A program made the position numbers and the translations under genes. Source: Paenibacillus_V sp046244365 (GTDB lineage: Bacteria > Bacillota > Bacilli > Paenibacillales > NBRC-103111). From it: DNA of 64,000 bases. Shown here piece by piece: positions 41,981-50,852 of this stretch (position 1 is its first letter; each line of letters begins with the position of its first letter). The notes below the pieces were generated by a model, which was not told the DNA's origin, did no database searches, and saw only the letters and a program-made list of their open reading frames with translations. The stretch lies in the NCBI RefSeq assembly GCF_046244365.1, contig NZ_CP176395.1, positions 1,860,001 to 1,924,000 of the forward strand, written 5' to 3'.

Positions 41981-43303
41981 ATGAAAAAAGGTTTACTTTC
42001 AGTATCCGTATCCATGTTAGCGCTGTCTTTGGCTGCCTGCGGAGGCGGCGATAAAACACCGGCAGGTTCAAGTCCGAGCGCAAAGCCGAGTGATGCGTCC
42101 AAAGCGCCGGAAGCTTCGAAGGCTCCTAAACAAATGACGCTCAAGATCGGTCTTCCTGGAGCGTACGACGTCACGAAGAAAGAAATTATCGACGGCTTTA
42201 TCGCCAAGTTCCCGAACATCAAAACCGAGATTGTCGAAGCGCCGTGGGGCGATTTCACGAAAAAGATTCAAACCGAAATCGCGGGCGGAACGGCTCCCGA
42301 TGTCTGGTTCCAGGAGAACGCTGTCATTCTAGGCTACGGCAAGAGCGGTGTTGCGGAAGACTTAAGCGCTTACATCAAGCGGGATTTGAAAGACGATGAT
42401 TACATCTCGGGGCTGTATGCGGCGAAATCGAGCGACGGCAAAGTGTACGGTGTGCCGCACGGCATCAACCCGATCGGGCTTGCGTACAACAAGAAAATGT
42501 TTGCGGACGCCAACGTGCCGCTTCCGACCAAAGACTGGACATACCAGGACATGATCGACGCTGCGAAGAAGCTGACGAAAGCCCCGGACCAATACGGATA
42601 CAGCGCTTCCAGTGCGATCACGACGGGCTGGTATCCGTGGACGCGCTCCAAAGGCGGCCAGGTGCTCGACGCGACGAAGACGAAGGCGATGTTCACTGAT
42701 CCGAAATCGCTCGACGGGATCAAAACATGGGTAGGCCTGGTCAAAGACGGCATTAGCCCGGACGGCGATTTCATCAAGACCAGCGGCGGCGAGTGGAAAG
42801 CGTTCGCGAACGGCAAGCTCGCCATGTTCTTCATGCAATATAGCAATGCTACGCTGATCAACAAGGAAGCGCCGAACCTCGATTACGACACGATTGAAAT
42901 TCCGAAAGGATTTGACGGCAAGCGTCTCGTTCCGATGGTGACAAACAGCTGGGTCATGTTCTCGAAAGCGAAACCTGATGCGAAAGAAGCGGCCTGGGAA
43001 TTTTTGAAGTATTATTTGAGCGAGGAAGCGCAAACGATCCTGGCGAAGAGCGGCGCGTCGCTTCCTGTCAACAAAAAGGCGGCGGCTCAGCTTGACACGT
43101 CCGTCAATCCTAAGAACAAAAAGGCGTTCAGCGACGGCATTGCCGAAGGGGGCGTCACGCTCGACGAAAACCCGAGCTGGAGCGAATGGCGTTTGGCGGC
43201 ACAGCCGATTTACACCGATATTTTCTCAGGAAAGCTGACTCCGGAAGAGGGCGTGAAGCAACTGCAAGAGAAAGTGCAGAAGGTGCTCGACGACAATAAA
43301 TAA
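41981..43303 (+). CDS. Sugar-binding lipoprotein of an ABC importer
   Basis: A 440-residue family 1 solute-binding protein with signal peptide and lipobox LAAC (Cys about residue 20), then a low-complexity Ser/Lys/Ala linker and a MalE-like two-lobed domain. It captures an oligosaccharide outside the cell and hands it to the permeases encoded next. The ATG follows AAGGGAGG. Upstream are a promoter overlapped by a palindromic operator and a LacI gene. A hairpin after the stop separates it from the permeases, typical of differential expression within such operons. Confidence 0.92.
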   Translation: MKKGLLSVSVSMLALSLAACGGGDKTPAGSSPSAKPSDASKAPEASKAPKQMTLKIGLPGAYDVTKKEIIDGFIAKFPNIKTEIVEAPWGDFTKKIQTEIAGGTAPDVWFQENAVILGYGKSGVAEDLSAYIKRDLKDDDYISGLYAAKSSDGKVYGVPHGINPIGLAYNKKMFADANVPLPTKDWTYQDMIDAAKKLTKAPDQYGYSASSAITTGWYPWTRSKGGQVLDATKTKAMFTDPKSLDGIKTWVGLVKDGISPDGDFIKTSGGEWKAFANGKLAMFFMQYSNATLINKEAPNLDYDTIEIPKGFDGKRLVPMVTNSWVMFSKAKPDAKEAAWEFLKYYLSEEAQTILAKSGASLPVNKKAAAQLDTSVNPKNKKAFSDGIAEGGVTLDENPSWSEWRLAAQPIYTDIFSGKLTPEEGVKQLQEKVQKVLDDNK

Positions 43304-43321
43304 CAACACTATGCGATCGGC

Positions 43322-43354
43322 GCAGGGTTCCTTTGTGATACAAAGGAACCCTGC
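43322..43354 (+). other. Intra-operon hairpin between binding protein and permeases
   Basis: A perfect 14-bp stem (GCAGGGTTCCTTTG/CAAAGGAACCCTGC) with loop TGATA and no strong T-run. It probably protects the 3' end of the binding-protein message or causes partial termination. Confidence 0.75.
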
Positions 43355-43410
43355 CTTCTTCCGACAAAACATGGTGATCCTCGGGTTTGGCCCGAGAGGG
43401 AGGGAATCCT

Positions 43411-44289
43411 TTGCATAAACAAAATCGTTGGGGCTATATTCTTACGCTCCCGTTCACGATTCACTTTCTCGTATTTTTCGCATTTCCGTTCATTTTCTCC
43501 TTCTACCTGACATTTACGAAGTGGGATATGTTCAATGCGCCGGACTGGATCGGGATGAAAAACTGGACCAGACTGATGACGGATAAGCCTTTTTGGTACG
43601 CCATGCGGAATGCTGCGCTATTCGCAGCCGTATTCGTTCCGCTGCAAACGATCTTCGCGTTGATCCTTGCCTTTTTTCTGAATCAGGCGATCCGGGCGAA
43701 GGCGTTTTACCGGGTTATTTACTTCCTTCCGGTCGTCACCCCGTGGCTCGCAGGAGGCACGATGTGGAAGTGGATGATGAACAAAACGTACGGTTTGGCG
43801 AATTATGCACTCCACCTGTTCGACATACCGCCTGTTAATTGGCTCGACAGTAAGCATTGGTGGATTCCGGTCACGAGCGTGGCGCTGGTTAACGTGTGGA
43901 AAGGCGTCGGTTCCTCTATGATTATTTTGCTCGCCGGTATCCAGAGCGTGTCGAAGGAGCTTTATGAGGCCGCTTCGCTGGACGGCGCGACCCGGTGGAC
44001 CCTGTTCTGGAGAATCGTTTTCCCGATCGTATCGCCGATGATTTTTCTCGTGCTCGTCCTGTCGACGATTTCCTCGTTCCAGGCGTTTGACGTATTCCTC
44101 GTCATGTTCGATTCGCCCGATATCGTCTCGGATCAGAAGCTGATGCCGAATATTCTGATTTACAAGGACGCCTTCCTGACATCGAAAATGGGCTATGCTT
44201 CCGCCATGTCCTGGGCGTTGTTCGCGCTGATCATCTCGGTTACGCTCGTGCAGAAATGGTTTGAGAAGAGGTGGGTTCATTATGAGTAA
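43411..44289 (+). CDS. Sugar ABC transporter permease (MalF/UgpA type)
   Basis: A 292-residue inner-membrane permease with six predicted segments and the EAA loop EAASLDGATRWTLFWRIVFP (about residues 195-214). I place the start at TTG 43411 because GGGAGGG lies six bases before it. An earlier TTG at 43387 would lie upstream of that site. The 3' end overlaps the next permease by 8 bp, so the two are translated together and form the transport channel for the substrate of the 41981 binding protein. The ATPase is not encoded here. Confidence 0.9.
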   Translation: MHKQNRWGYILTLPFTIHFLVFFAFPFIFSFYLTFTKWDMFNAPDWIGMKNWTRLMTDKPFWYAMRNAALFAAVFVPLQTIFALILAFFLNQAIRAKAFYRVIYFLPVVTPWLAGGTMWKWMMNKTYGLANYALHLFDIPPVNWLDSKHWWIPVTSVALVNVWKGVGSSMIILLAGIQSVSKELYEAASLDGATRWTLFWRIVFPIVSPMIFLVLVLSTISSFQAFDVFLVMFDSPDIVSDQKLMPNILIYKDAFLTSKMGYASAMSWALFALIISVTLVQKWFEKRWVHYE

Positions 44290-45112
44290 ACGGATTTCCT
44301 TGAAGAACGGAATCATTCATATTCTGTTGATCATGGGCGGGCTCGTGATGCTGATGCCGTTTTATTGGATGGTCGCCACCTCGCTCAAGTCAGGTGGCAA
44401 CGTGACGAAGCTGCCGCCGCAGTGGATTCCGAATCCGATCGATTGGAGCTTCTATTCAACGGTATGGATTAAGGTGGACTTTGCGCGCTATACGCTCAAC
44501 AGCTTCCTCATCGTCACGCTTGATATTATCGGCACCCTGCTGTCTTGCGCGATGGTTGCTTTCGGTTTGGCGATGTTCAACTTTATGCTGAAAAAACCGC
44601 TCTATCTCGCGATGCTTTCGACGCTCATGCTGCCAGCGCAGGTGACGATCATTCCGGGCTATTTCATTTGGAAATCGCTTGGCGGGCTTGACACGTATAT
44701 GCCGCTTATCGTTCCGAGCTTCCTGGCCGGCGCGTTCGGCATTTTCCTGCTGCATCAGTTTTACAAAAGCGTGCCGAGAGAGCTGTTCGAAGCGGCGACG
44801 ATCGACGGCTGCGGACCTTGGCGGGTGCTGTGGCGTATCTATTTTCCATTGTCGCGTTCGGCCTTGTCGGCGCTCGGGGTATTTACGTTTATGGGTGTTT
44901 GGAGCAATACGATGGGGCCGCTCTTGTACCTGCATGACAAGAAGATGTTTACGCTGCCGCTTGGCTTGCTCACCCTGAGCAACGATGTCGGTGTTCAGCC
45001 TCAGCTGCTAATGGCCGGCGCGGTGATTGTAACGATCCCGGTCATTATTATTTTCATCATCGCGCAAAAGCAGTTCGTAGAGGGGATCGCTTCTACCGGT
45101 CTGAAAGGGTAA
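44282..45112 (+). CDS. Sugar ABC transporter permease (MalG/UgpE type)
   Basis: A 276-residue partner permease with six membrane segments and the EAA loop FEAATIDGCGPWRVLWRIYF (about residues 168-187). ATG 44282 lies inside the last codons of the preceding gene, after AGAGGTGGG. It completes the binding-protein plus two-permease set. No catabolic gene follows directly; the next 500 bp are fragments. The LacI regulator and the dehydrogenase at 38840 are the likely functional partners. Confidence 0.92.
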   Translation: MSKRISLKNGIIHILLIMGGLVMLMPFYWMVATSLKSGGNVTKLPPQWIPNPIDWSFYSTVWIKVDFARYTLNSFLIVTLDIIGTLLSCAMVAFGLAMFNFMLKKPLYLAMLSTLMLPAQVTIIPGYFIWKSLGGLDTYMPLIVPSFLAGAFGIFLLHQFYKSVPRELFEAATIDGCGPWRVLWRIYFPLSRSALSALGVFTFMGVWSNTMGPLLYLHDKKMFTLPLGLLTLSNDVGVQPQLLMAGAVIVTIPVIIIFIIAQKQFVEGIASTGLKG

Positions 45113-45369
45113 AGCGTTTCCGATGAAAACAATGCTCCGCTTCGTGATGCGATCGGAAGCGTAATAAGGAGTGCGGCTCCAACATGCCGCGGCCTTATAT
45201 GGTGAGGCTGGATAACGGAGCAGGCACCGATTTGCTCGGAATCACGACGGGAAGGGACGGTTGGAACTGGCATGTTTCCTGCCGAAATACGCAGCGTCCA
45301 GGCTGGTGTTATGCGTTGTTTGCCAGCGAATGGGGAGAGGACCCTATAACCGGAACGGTCTATGCTTAT

Positions 45370-45600
45370 GTTGCCGAGATGCGGCCAAGAGTCTCACGTT
45401 CACGGTGCCAACCAACACGGCCAAAATCCGGGTATATGCGAGCACCAAAGTAACCCTCAATCAAGGCGTATATTTTTATGCGGACGAGATTAAATTGACG
45501 GAAGCGGAGAATGTGCTGAAGAACGGAAGTTTTGAGAACGGGATGACGAGCTGGGCCGTGGACGATGCGTCCACGGTTTTTTCGTGTTTATCAGCAAAGC
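45370..45600 (+). pseudogene. Remnant of a carbohydrate-binding-module protein
   Basis: The frame reads FTVPTNTAKIRVYASTKVTL, then NQGVYFYADEIKLTEAENVL and KNGSFENGMTSWAVD. This is the end of one CBM4/9-type module and the start of another, as in secreted glycanases. Both ends are lost, and upstream sequence back to about 45184 is frameshifted. It may be the leftover of an enzyme that once belonged to the importer locus. Confidence 0.5.
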
Positions 45601-45630
45601 ATATCCTGGAAACAGCTCTAAACTTCCGGT

Positions 45631-45668
45631 AAACGCCAGAGTCAAAGAGCCGCCGGTAGGCGTTTTTT
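45631..45668 (+). terminator. Terminator-like hairpin before the intron fragment
   Basis: AAACGCC/GGCGTTT stem and six T. It lies 11 bases upstream of the group II intron start. Confidence 0.6.
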
Positions 45669-45679
45669 ACGAAAATGGC

Positions 45680-45895
45680 GTGCCCAGAGGCACGCATCTT
45701 CTAGCCGGTGAGAGTCCGGTCGCGGGAGGGGCCAAGCCCCCGTGTAGCTAGGATGCCTATGTACAGCGAAATCTGTACATAGAAGCGCATCGACGAAAGT
45801 ACCTGACAGAGTCAGGGCGAGCGACATGCCAGGCCGTAACATCAAGTGAATCCTGCCGCGTCGTCAAAAAGGCCTCGTAAGAGGGAAAAGAGGAA
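45680..45895 (+). ncRNA. 5' fragment of a group II intron
   Basis: Starts GTGCCCAGAGGCACGC and continues with domain I-type blocks seen in bacterial group II introns (GGTGAGAGTCCGGTCGCGGG, then GGGGCCAAGCCCCCGTGTAG, GCGCATCGACGAAAGTACC, and CATCAAGTGAATCCTGCCGC). No reverse-transcriptase gene, domain V or 3' end follows, so only the 5' end remains. Insertion right after a terminator hairpin is the habit of group IIC introns. Confidence 0.65.
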
Positions 45896-45899
45896 GCTG

Positions 45900-45924
45900 A
45901 GCCCGGATAACGTGGGGCTTTTTT
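45900..45924 (+). terminator. Terminator-like hairpin
   Basis: AGCCC/GGGCT stem with a 10-nt loop and six T, just after the intron fragment. Confidence 0.5.
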
Positions 45925-46169
45925 GGCCGTTGGATCCCTTCGCGAACCGTTTAAGGCGATGAAGCGTATAACTTAATCATGAAATGACGGAAGGAGTAGA
46001 CGCAGCTTATGCCGTCCGGAAATTTTGTGGTATGCTCTATCCAGCTGGAGGATGATGGGGTGGGCACATTCGAGACAGCTGGATACCGACACGCATTTTC
46101 AATTGTCCACCGATAGGGTAAAATGGGAAAATAAGTGAATGGTATCAACCCAAAGCAGAGGTGCAGCTA

Positions 46170-47291
46170 GTGAAACTACACCGTTCCATTTTTCGCCGAA
46201 TTGCTGCGGCTGTCACAGCGGTCGGCTTGCTTATGCCTGCGGCCGGTCCAACGATGGCGCAGAGCGAAACCGCGCCGGTTGTCGCGATCGATGCCGGTCA
46301 TCAACGGAAGGCCAATATGGAGCTTGAGCCCGTCGGTCCGGGAGCAAACGAGAAAAAAATGAAAGTTGCAGGAGGGGCGACAGGCGTCGCTACCAAAAAG
46401 CCGGAGTATATACTGACGCTCGAAGTATCGCAGCTTGTCCAAAAGAAGCTGACCGACCTCGGCTACCGGGTCCTCATGACCCGTGAAGCCAATGAAGTCG
46501 ATATCAGCAATAAGAAACGAGCGGAGCTCGCCAACGAAGCGAACGCCGAACTTTTCGTGCGCATTCACGCGGACGGCGATACCTCTGCCGCGACTAAAGG
46601 CATTTCCGTGCTGTACCCTTCGGCTTCCAACCCGTATACGGCTGCCATCTATGAAGACAGCAAGCGGGCTGCCGAAGAGATGCTGGCTGCGCTGGTCAAA
46701 GAGACGGGGGCGCGTTCTCGCGGAGCCGTCCCCCGCGACGATTTGTCGGGCTTCAACTGGTCGAAGGTACCGACCGTGCTCGTAGAGATGGGCTTCATGT
46801 CCAATCCGGACGAAGACAAGCGGATGTCGGAGCCCGCATACCAGGAGAAGCTTGCAGACGGTATGGTGGAGGGCGTCGTCGCGTATTTGGCGGCCAAGGG
46901 GAGGGCATTGCAGCCCGAAGCCGCCGATGAAACGATGACACTGCTCGCGCAAACGGAGCTGTACGGCAAGGAAGGCGTTCGCTACGTCAAAACGGGCGTC
47001 CTCCTTTCTCCCCAGCAAGTGCGCGTCTTCGAGAAGCTGGGCCGCTGGGCGCATATCCGGACATGGCTCGGCGACAGGTGGGTGCCGACCGAACGGGCGC
47101 TATCCGGTGAGGTCATACGTAAGGATGGGCAATACGAACTTACCGGGACGACTCCTTTCTACGCGTGGCCGTCGGCGGATTCGGCGCCTCTGGGGGAGCT
47201 TGCCCCGCAAAAAGTCGACATGATCGCTGCGTGGCGCGGTTGGCTTTGCGTTCGAACATGGCTTGGCGAGTCGTGGATCCGCACGGAATGA
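46170..47291 (+). CDS. N-acetylmuramoyl-L-alanine amidase (Amidase_3)
   Basis: A secreted zinc amidase, 373 residues, that cuts the bond between MurNAc and the peptide in peptidoglycan. Signal peptide at 1-31 (ending TMAQS). Amidase_3 domain at about 36-240, with zinc His in AIDAGH, a second His in VRIHADGD and the catalytic Glu in VLVEMGFMSNP. The C-terminal ~120 residues hold two SH3/GW-like wall-binding repeats (KLGRWAHIRTWLGDRWV and AAWRGWLCVRTWLGESW). GTG 46170 is chosen over GTG 46161 because AGAGG lies eight bases before it. Role in cell separation, spore processes or wall turnover. Confidence 0.88.
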   Translation: MKLHRSIFRRIAAAVTAVGLLMPAAGPTMAQSETAPVVAIDAGHQRKANMELEPVGPGANEKKMKVAGGATGVATKKPEYILTLEVSQLVQKKLTDLGYRVLMTREANEVDISNKKRAELANEANAELFVRIHADGDTSAATKGISVLYPSASNPYTAAIYEDSKRAAEEMLAALVKETGARSRGAVPRDDLSGFNWSKVPTVLVEMGFMSNPDEDKRMSEPAYQEKLADGMVEGVVAYLAAKGRALQPEAADETMTLLAQTELYGKEGVRYVKTGVLLSPQQVRVFEKLGRWAHIRTWLGDRWVPTERALSGEVIRKDGQYELTGTTPFYAWPSADSAPLGELAPQKVDMIAAWRGWLCVRTWLGESWIRTE

Positions 47292-47313
47292 ACGTAAGAT
47301 ACGTAACGTAACG

Positions 47314-47343
47314 AAGCGGCACGCCTTGCGGCATGCCGCTTTC
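47314..47343 (+). terminator. Possible terminator after the amidase
   Basis: AAGCGGCA/TGCCGCTT stem with inner pairing but only a short T tail. It may permit read-through into the sigma-factor gene. Confidence 0.45.
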
Positions 47344-47382
47344 CGTGACGTCGTCGGGAAACGGTTGATTGGGGGGGAGACG

Positions 47383-47961
47383 GTGCACGATATTGATTTT
47401 CAGCTGTTCAGGTCGAATATTCACGGGCTTGATACGGAGCTGCAGCGCCGGCTGTTTCTTTCCTTCCGCGAGCTCGTTTACCGGGACCTGCTGATCCTAT
47501 TGAACGACCACGCCTTGACGGAGGATGTGATCCAGGAGTCGTTTATGAAAGCGATCCGCAGCGGACCCAAAACGCGCGACGGCTCCAACATGAAGGCTTG
47601 GCTCAGGCTGCTTTGCCGCAACACCGCGTATGACTTATTAAGAAAAAATAAAAAATACCGTCAGATTTGCGGTGTTGGACTCGTTAATCATGATGAAGAG
47701 GATAACCTGGCGGACCCGCAGTCGGAACGTGTCGATCAACTGGTCGAGCGTCACATTCGCAACGAAACGCTGCATGAGGCGCTTAGGGAGCTGAAATACG
47801 AATACCGGGTCGTCTTATATTTGCATTATATAATGGAGCTTAGCTATGCCGAGATCGTAAAGGAGTTAGGCGTTTCGGAGCAGGTTCTTACGCAGCGATT
47901 GGCTAGAGCGCGCAAGAAGCTGGCGGGCTACTTTAGCGAGAAATGGGGTGATGCCCGATGA
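47383..47961 (+). CDS. RNA polymerase sigma-70-like (ECF) sigma factor
   Basis: A 192-residue sigma factor with region 2 at about 20-90 (HALTEDVIQESFMKAIRSG, then WLRLLCRNTAYDLLRKNKK) and region 4 at about 125-180 (LKYEYRVVLYLHYIMELSYA, then EIVKELGVSEQVLTQRLARA). This is the two-domain ECF plan. GTG 47383 follows GGGGGGAGA. The stop overlaps the start of the next gene (ATGA), a membrane protein that is probably its anti-sigma factor. The upstream amidase suggests an envelope-stress or wall-related regulon. Confidence 0.9.
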   Translation: MHDIDFQLFRSNIHGLDTELQRRLFLSFRELVYRDLLILLNDHALTEDVIQESFMKAIRSGPKTRDGSNMKAWLRLLCRNTAYDLLRKNKKYRQICGVGLVNHDEEDNLADPQSERVDQLVERHIRNETLHEALRELKYEYRVVLYLHYIMELSYAEIVKELGVSEQVLTQRLARARKKLAGYFSEKWGDAR

Positions 47962-48854
47962 CGCAACAGCCGCAAGATCCGCAAGATCCGCATAAGCTGG
48001 ATGCGGCATTGACCGAAGCGCTGCGCAGCGCGTTCGACAGCATCCCTATTCCCGAAAACAAAGACGTCTGGTCCAGCATGCAGAAACGACTGGCCGCAGA
48101 TCGCCGCCGCCGGGCCTGGCTAAGGCTGGCTAAAATGTCGGGAACGGCTGCAGCGTCGATGATCTTGGCCATTTGCCTGGCTGCCGGTACGTTTAATCCT
48201 GTTTTTGCCTTTACTAGCCTCTATTCGATGGTCGTGCATAAATCGAAGGATGGCGCGGCTATCAGCATTACGTTCCGATCCAACGAGGGACGGGAAAAAG
48301 GAGCGCTAACGGCCCCGCCGCCGGACGAGGACCAATTCGGCTCCGTGCAGACGGGATCGCCGCCGGGCAGTCAACCTCCGCCGCTTACTCCGCCGCCTTC
48401 CGATCCGAGCGGCGGCAGGGAGGGGGAGACAATCGAGGTGGAGAAGGTCAAGACGACGGTCGAGCAGGCGCGCAAGGAACTTGAATTTCCGCTGCTCGTA
48501 CCTACCGAGGTTCCGGAGGGCTTCGTCCTCGAATCCGTCGAGCTGAATAGGCTGCCGGGCAAGAAGGCCGATTCGGCTATGATGACCTACAAGAATCGGG
48601 ACAGCAATCCCGAAGGTTTTATTGCCATTCGGGCAACCAAGCTTGCCGGAGAGCGGGCATCGACTTTCGGTTCCTTCAGCGGAGAAAAGCCGGCTGTTAA
48701 GGAAATCAACATTCTAGGAGACAAAGCCGTTATGGTCGTGACGAAAAGGACCGTACATCTCGAATGGAGCACCGGAGCGGCCTATTACGACATCACGACG
48801 TCGATCGGCGAAGAGGCGTCCGTCAAGCTGGTCAACTCCATGAAAAATAAATAA
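47958..48854 (+). CDS. Membrane anti-sigma-like protein with DUF4367 domain
   Basis: 298 residues: a cytoplasmic N-terminal part (1-55), one membrane segment (about 60-82), a Pro-rich linker (about 115-150, TAPPPDEDQFGSVQTGSPPG region) and an extracytoplasmic DUF4367-type domain (about 165-295). The 4-bp overlap with the sigma gene and this topology are characteristic of ECF anti-sigma factors that hold sigma at the membrane until an envelope signal arrives. The N-terminal part lacks an obvious zinc HxxxCxxC motif, so it would belong to a non-ZAS type. Function inferred from context. Confidence 0.75.
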   Translation: MTQQPQDPQDPHKLDAALTEALRSAFDSIPIPENKDVWSSMQKRLAADRRRRAWLRLAKMSGTAAASMILAICLAAGTFNPVFAFTSLYSMVVHKSKDGAAISITFRSNEGREKGALTAPPPDEDQFGSVQTGSPPGSQPPPLTPPPSDPSGGREGETIEVEKVKTTVEQARKELEFPLLVPTEVPEGFVLESVELNRLPGKKADSAMMTYKNRDSNPEGFIAIRATKLAGERASTFGSFSGEKPAVKEINILGDKAVMVVTKRTVHLEWSTGAAYYDITTSIGEEASVKLVNSMKNK

Positions 48855-48869
48855 AAAAGATTTTATGAA

Positions 48870-49277
48870 ATGCGTAAGGAAATGCGGCAATCGTTCGTTT
48901 ATAGTTACGAAGGGAAACGGGGGTGGCTGAGCGTGGGCGAGGAGTGGGAGAAAAACCGCCGTATGGCGGATATAGAAAGAGCGGCGCTGGAGAGAGCGGA
49001 GATAACCTGTTACCGGGTTGCCTATTATTTGCTCAATATAGAAGATGCGGCAGTCCGTGCAGCTCGATGCGCCTTGCTTGAGCTTTACCGGGACGACCGG
49101 TTTTTCGACAAACCGGAAAGCGCCCAAACCAAGCTAGCGAAGGCGGCTGCGATTAAAGCGTCCCTTAGCGAGAAGCAGCAGCTGCTGCTTCGCAAGCAGG
49201 CGCGCGCGGGTGCGTCGGAGGCTGCCGCAGGCGATAGCGATGCCGCCCGTTTCCCCTTGCGTCAAACCGCCCGCTAA
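48870..49277 (+). CDS. Hypothetical protein downstream of the sigma/anti-sigma pair
   Basis: A soluble, helix-rich protein of up to 135 residues without a recognised family. The start is uncertain: ATG 48870 gives the longest form, GTG 48933 and the ATG of MADIERAALERAEI are alternatives, and the conserved-looking part begins there. No signal peptide or membrane segment. It sits 15 bp after the anti-sigma gene in the same direction and ends before a strong terminator, so it is the last gene of that operon. A helical core with YRVAYYLLNIEDAAVRAARC faintly recalls sigma region 2. Confidence 0.6.
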   Translation: MRKEMRQSFVYSYEGKRGWLSVGEEWEKNRRMADIERAALERAEITCYRVAYYLLNIEDAAVRAARCALLELYRDDRFFDKPESAQTKLAKAAAIKASLSEKQQLLLRKQARAGASEAAAGDSDAARFPLRQTAR

Positions 49278-49315
49278 CGCATCCACGGCTACTAACTTAA
49301 CGACGATGAAGCATG

Positions 49316-49347
49316 AAGAGCGGACTGCTGCGGCAGTCCGCTCTTTT
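49316..49347 (+). terminator. Terminator of the sigma-factor operon
   Basis: A 13-bp stem, AAGAGCGGACTGC/GCAGTCCGCTCTT, with a four-base loop and T tail. Confidence 0.9.
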
Positions 49348-49452
49348 ATTTTGCCGCCCGTTCCGGCCTGCTCATTCGTCACGTCACGAAAAGGAATTAT
49401 TGCCGGGGACGGCGAATTCTTTATGCATGTCAAGTGCAAGGAAGGTGAGGGT

Positions 49453-50544
49453 ATGCCGCAGGGAAAATATTTTCGCATAGGGTACGGCATTGCGCTCCTA
49501 TTGCTTATCGTTTTTCTGGCAGCAAAGGTTGATTTTCTGTTTCATCCGATCGGGGTGGTCTTTCGAACGCTGTTCTTTCCCCTATTCGTAGCGGGCATCC
49601 TTTACTACCTTCTGCGTCCGGTGGTGAAGGGGCTCATGCATTTGAAGATCCCCAAGCCGTTATCCATCCTGCTTGTGTACGTTGCGGGCTTCGGCCTTAT
49701 CGCGCTGGTCGTCGTACTGGCAGGCCCGACGATCGCAAGCCAGTTCCGGTCGCTGATCGTCAACGCACCGACGTTGATTTCGGCCGTTCAAGATCAATTG
49801 CAAACGCTGGAGCAGAACGAATGGATCGCGCAATATTTGCAGCAGAACCATATCGATTGGAGATCGACGATCGGCGAGTATTTGAACCGGGCATCCACGG
49901 CGGCGCTGAGTTCGGTCCAGAGCATACTGGGCTTTCTGACAAACATTTTTATCATCCTGACGACGGTACCGTTCATTCTCTACTACATGCTAAGCGAAGG
50001 GGACAAAGTGCCTAAATTTATCCTTCGACTGCTCCCCGACGAGCGCGACGAAGACGGCATCGGTTTATTGCGGGAGATGGACAATGCCCTCAGCGCTTAT
50101 TTGCAGGGTAAGGTGCTGGTAAGCATTTGCCTCGGCGTCCTCCTGGCAATCGGCTATTCGATAATCGGCCTCCAATATACGTTGATTCTCGCGATATGCG
50201 CCATGGTTCTGAATTTAATCCCTTATGTCGGGTTGTTCATCGGCATCATTCCTTCCATTATCGTGGCTTTCATCGACTCGCCGTCGATGATCGTGAAGAT
50301 GCTCGCGGTGGTGCTGATCGCGCAGCAGATCGAAAGCAACTTCCTATCTCCTCAAATCATGGGGAAAAAGCTGAACATCCATCCTCTCACGATTATCCTG
50401 CTCTTGCTTGTGGCCGGAAGCTTCGGCGGGCTGCTCGGCATGTTTCTGGCGGTACCGACGTTTGCCGTCGCCAAGGTGATCGCAACTTATTGCTACAGGC
50501 TGTACGCGCTGCGCGCCGAACGACTGCAAAAACGCGAGAGCTGA
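49453..50544 (+). CDS. AI-2E family permease (YdbI/PerM-like)
   Basis: A 363-residue integral membrane protein with about eight segments and a large loop in the middle (about residues 85-165). Family motifs LIPYVGLFIGIIPSI and QQIESNFLSPQIMGKKLNIH are present. Members export small molecules or ions; the original AI-2 claim does not hold for all, and some are Na+/H+ antiporters. ATG 49453 lies after AAGGAAGGTGAGG; ATG 49423 is possible. It lies beyond a terminator and so has its own transcript. The exact substrate is unknown. Confidence 0.85.
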   Translation: MPQGKYFRIGYGIALLLLIVFLAAKVDFLFHPIGVVFRTLFFPLFVAGILYYLLRPVVKGLMHLKIPKPLSILLVYVAGFGLIALVVVLAGPTIASQFRSLIVNAPTLISAVQDQLQTLEQNEWIAQYLQQNHIDWRSTIGEYLNRASTAALSSVQSILGFLTNIFIILTTVPFILYYMLSEGDKVPKFILRLLPDERDEDGIGLLREMDNALSAYLQGKVLVSICLGVLLAIGYSIIGLQYTLILAICAMVLNLIPYVGLFIGIIPSIIVAFIDSPSMIVKMLAVVLIAQQIESNFLSPQIMGKKLNIHPLTIILLLLVAGSFGGLLGMFLAVPTFAVAKVIATYCYRLYALRAERLQKRES

Positions 50545-50604
50545 GAGGTTCTTATTGCTTATCTAGTCTCATATATGATCGTTATCTTATGGAGGGGGAT
50601 TCGG

Positions 50605-50784
50605 ATGAAGCGAAAGCAAACGTTCAAGAATATCGGATTTATTGTGCTGGGCATTACATTGTACGGCTTCGTGATCAGCATCCGTTTCGATACGGTCGAA
50701 AGCATCATTATGGCCGAGACCGGGTCGGCGCTCCTGCTGGCGGGCGGTCTATGGTTTCTGGTAAATATGAAAGGAAGGGTTTGA
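50605..50784 (+). CDS. Small two-segment membrane protein
   Basis: 59 residues with a basic N-terminus (MKRKQTFKN), one hydrophobic segment (about 10-25) and a second (about 38-53), ending in a basic tail. GGAGGGGG lies before the ATG, making it a credible gene. It sits 60 bp after the permease gene and 69 bp before dedA in the same direction, probably co-transcribed. No family recognised. Confidence 0.65.
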   Translation: MKRKQTFKNIGFIVLGITLYGFVISIRFDTVESIIMAETGSALLLAGGLWFLVNMKGRV

Positions 50785-50852
50785 AAATTCGAAATGATCC
50801 CGCCGTTTTGTCGGTTTTTTGGAAATAATAATCGGCAGAAAGGGGGATATTG

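Noticed and set aside
45184..45370. Separate small gene starting at 45184
   Set aside because: Frame shows no family features and runs out of frame into the CBM remnant; treated as decayed sequence.
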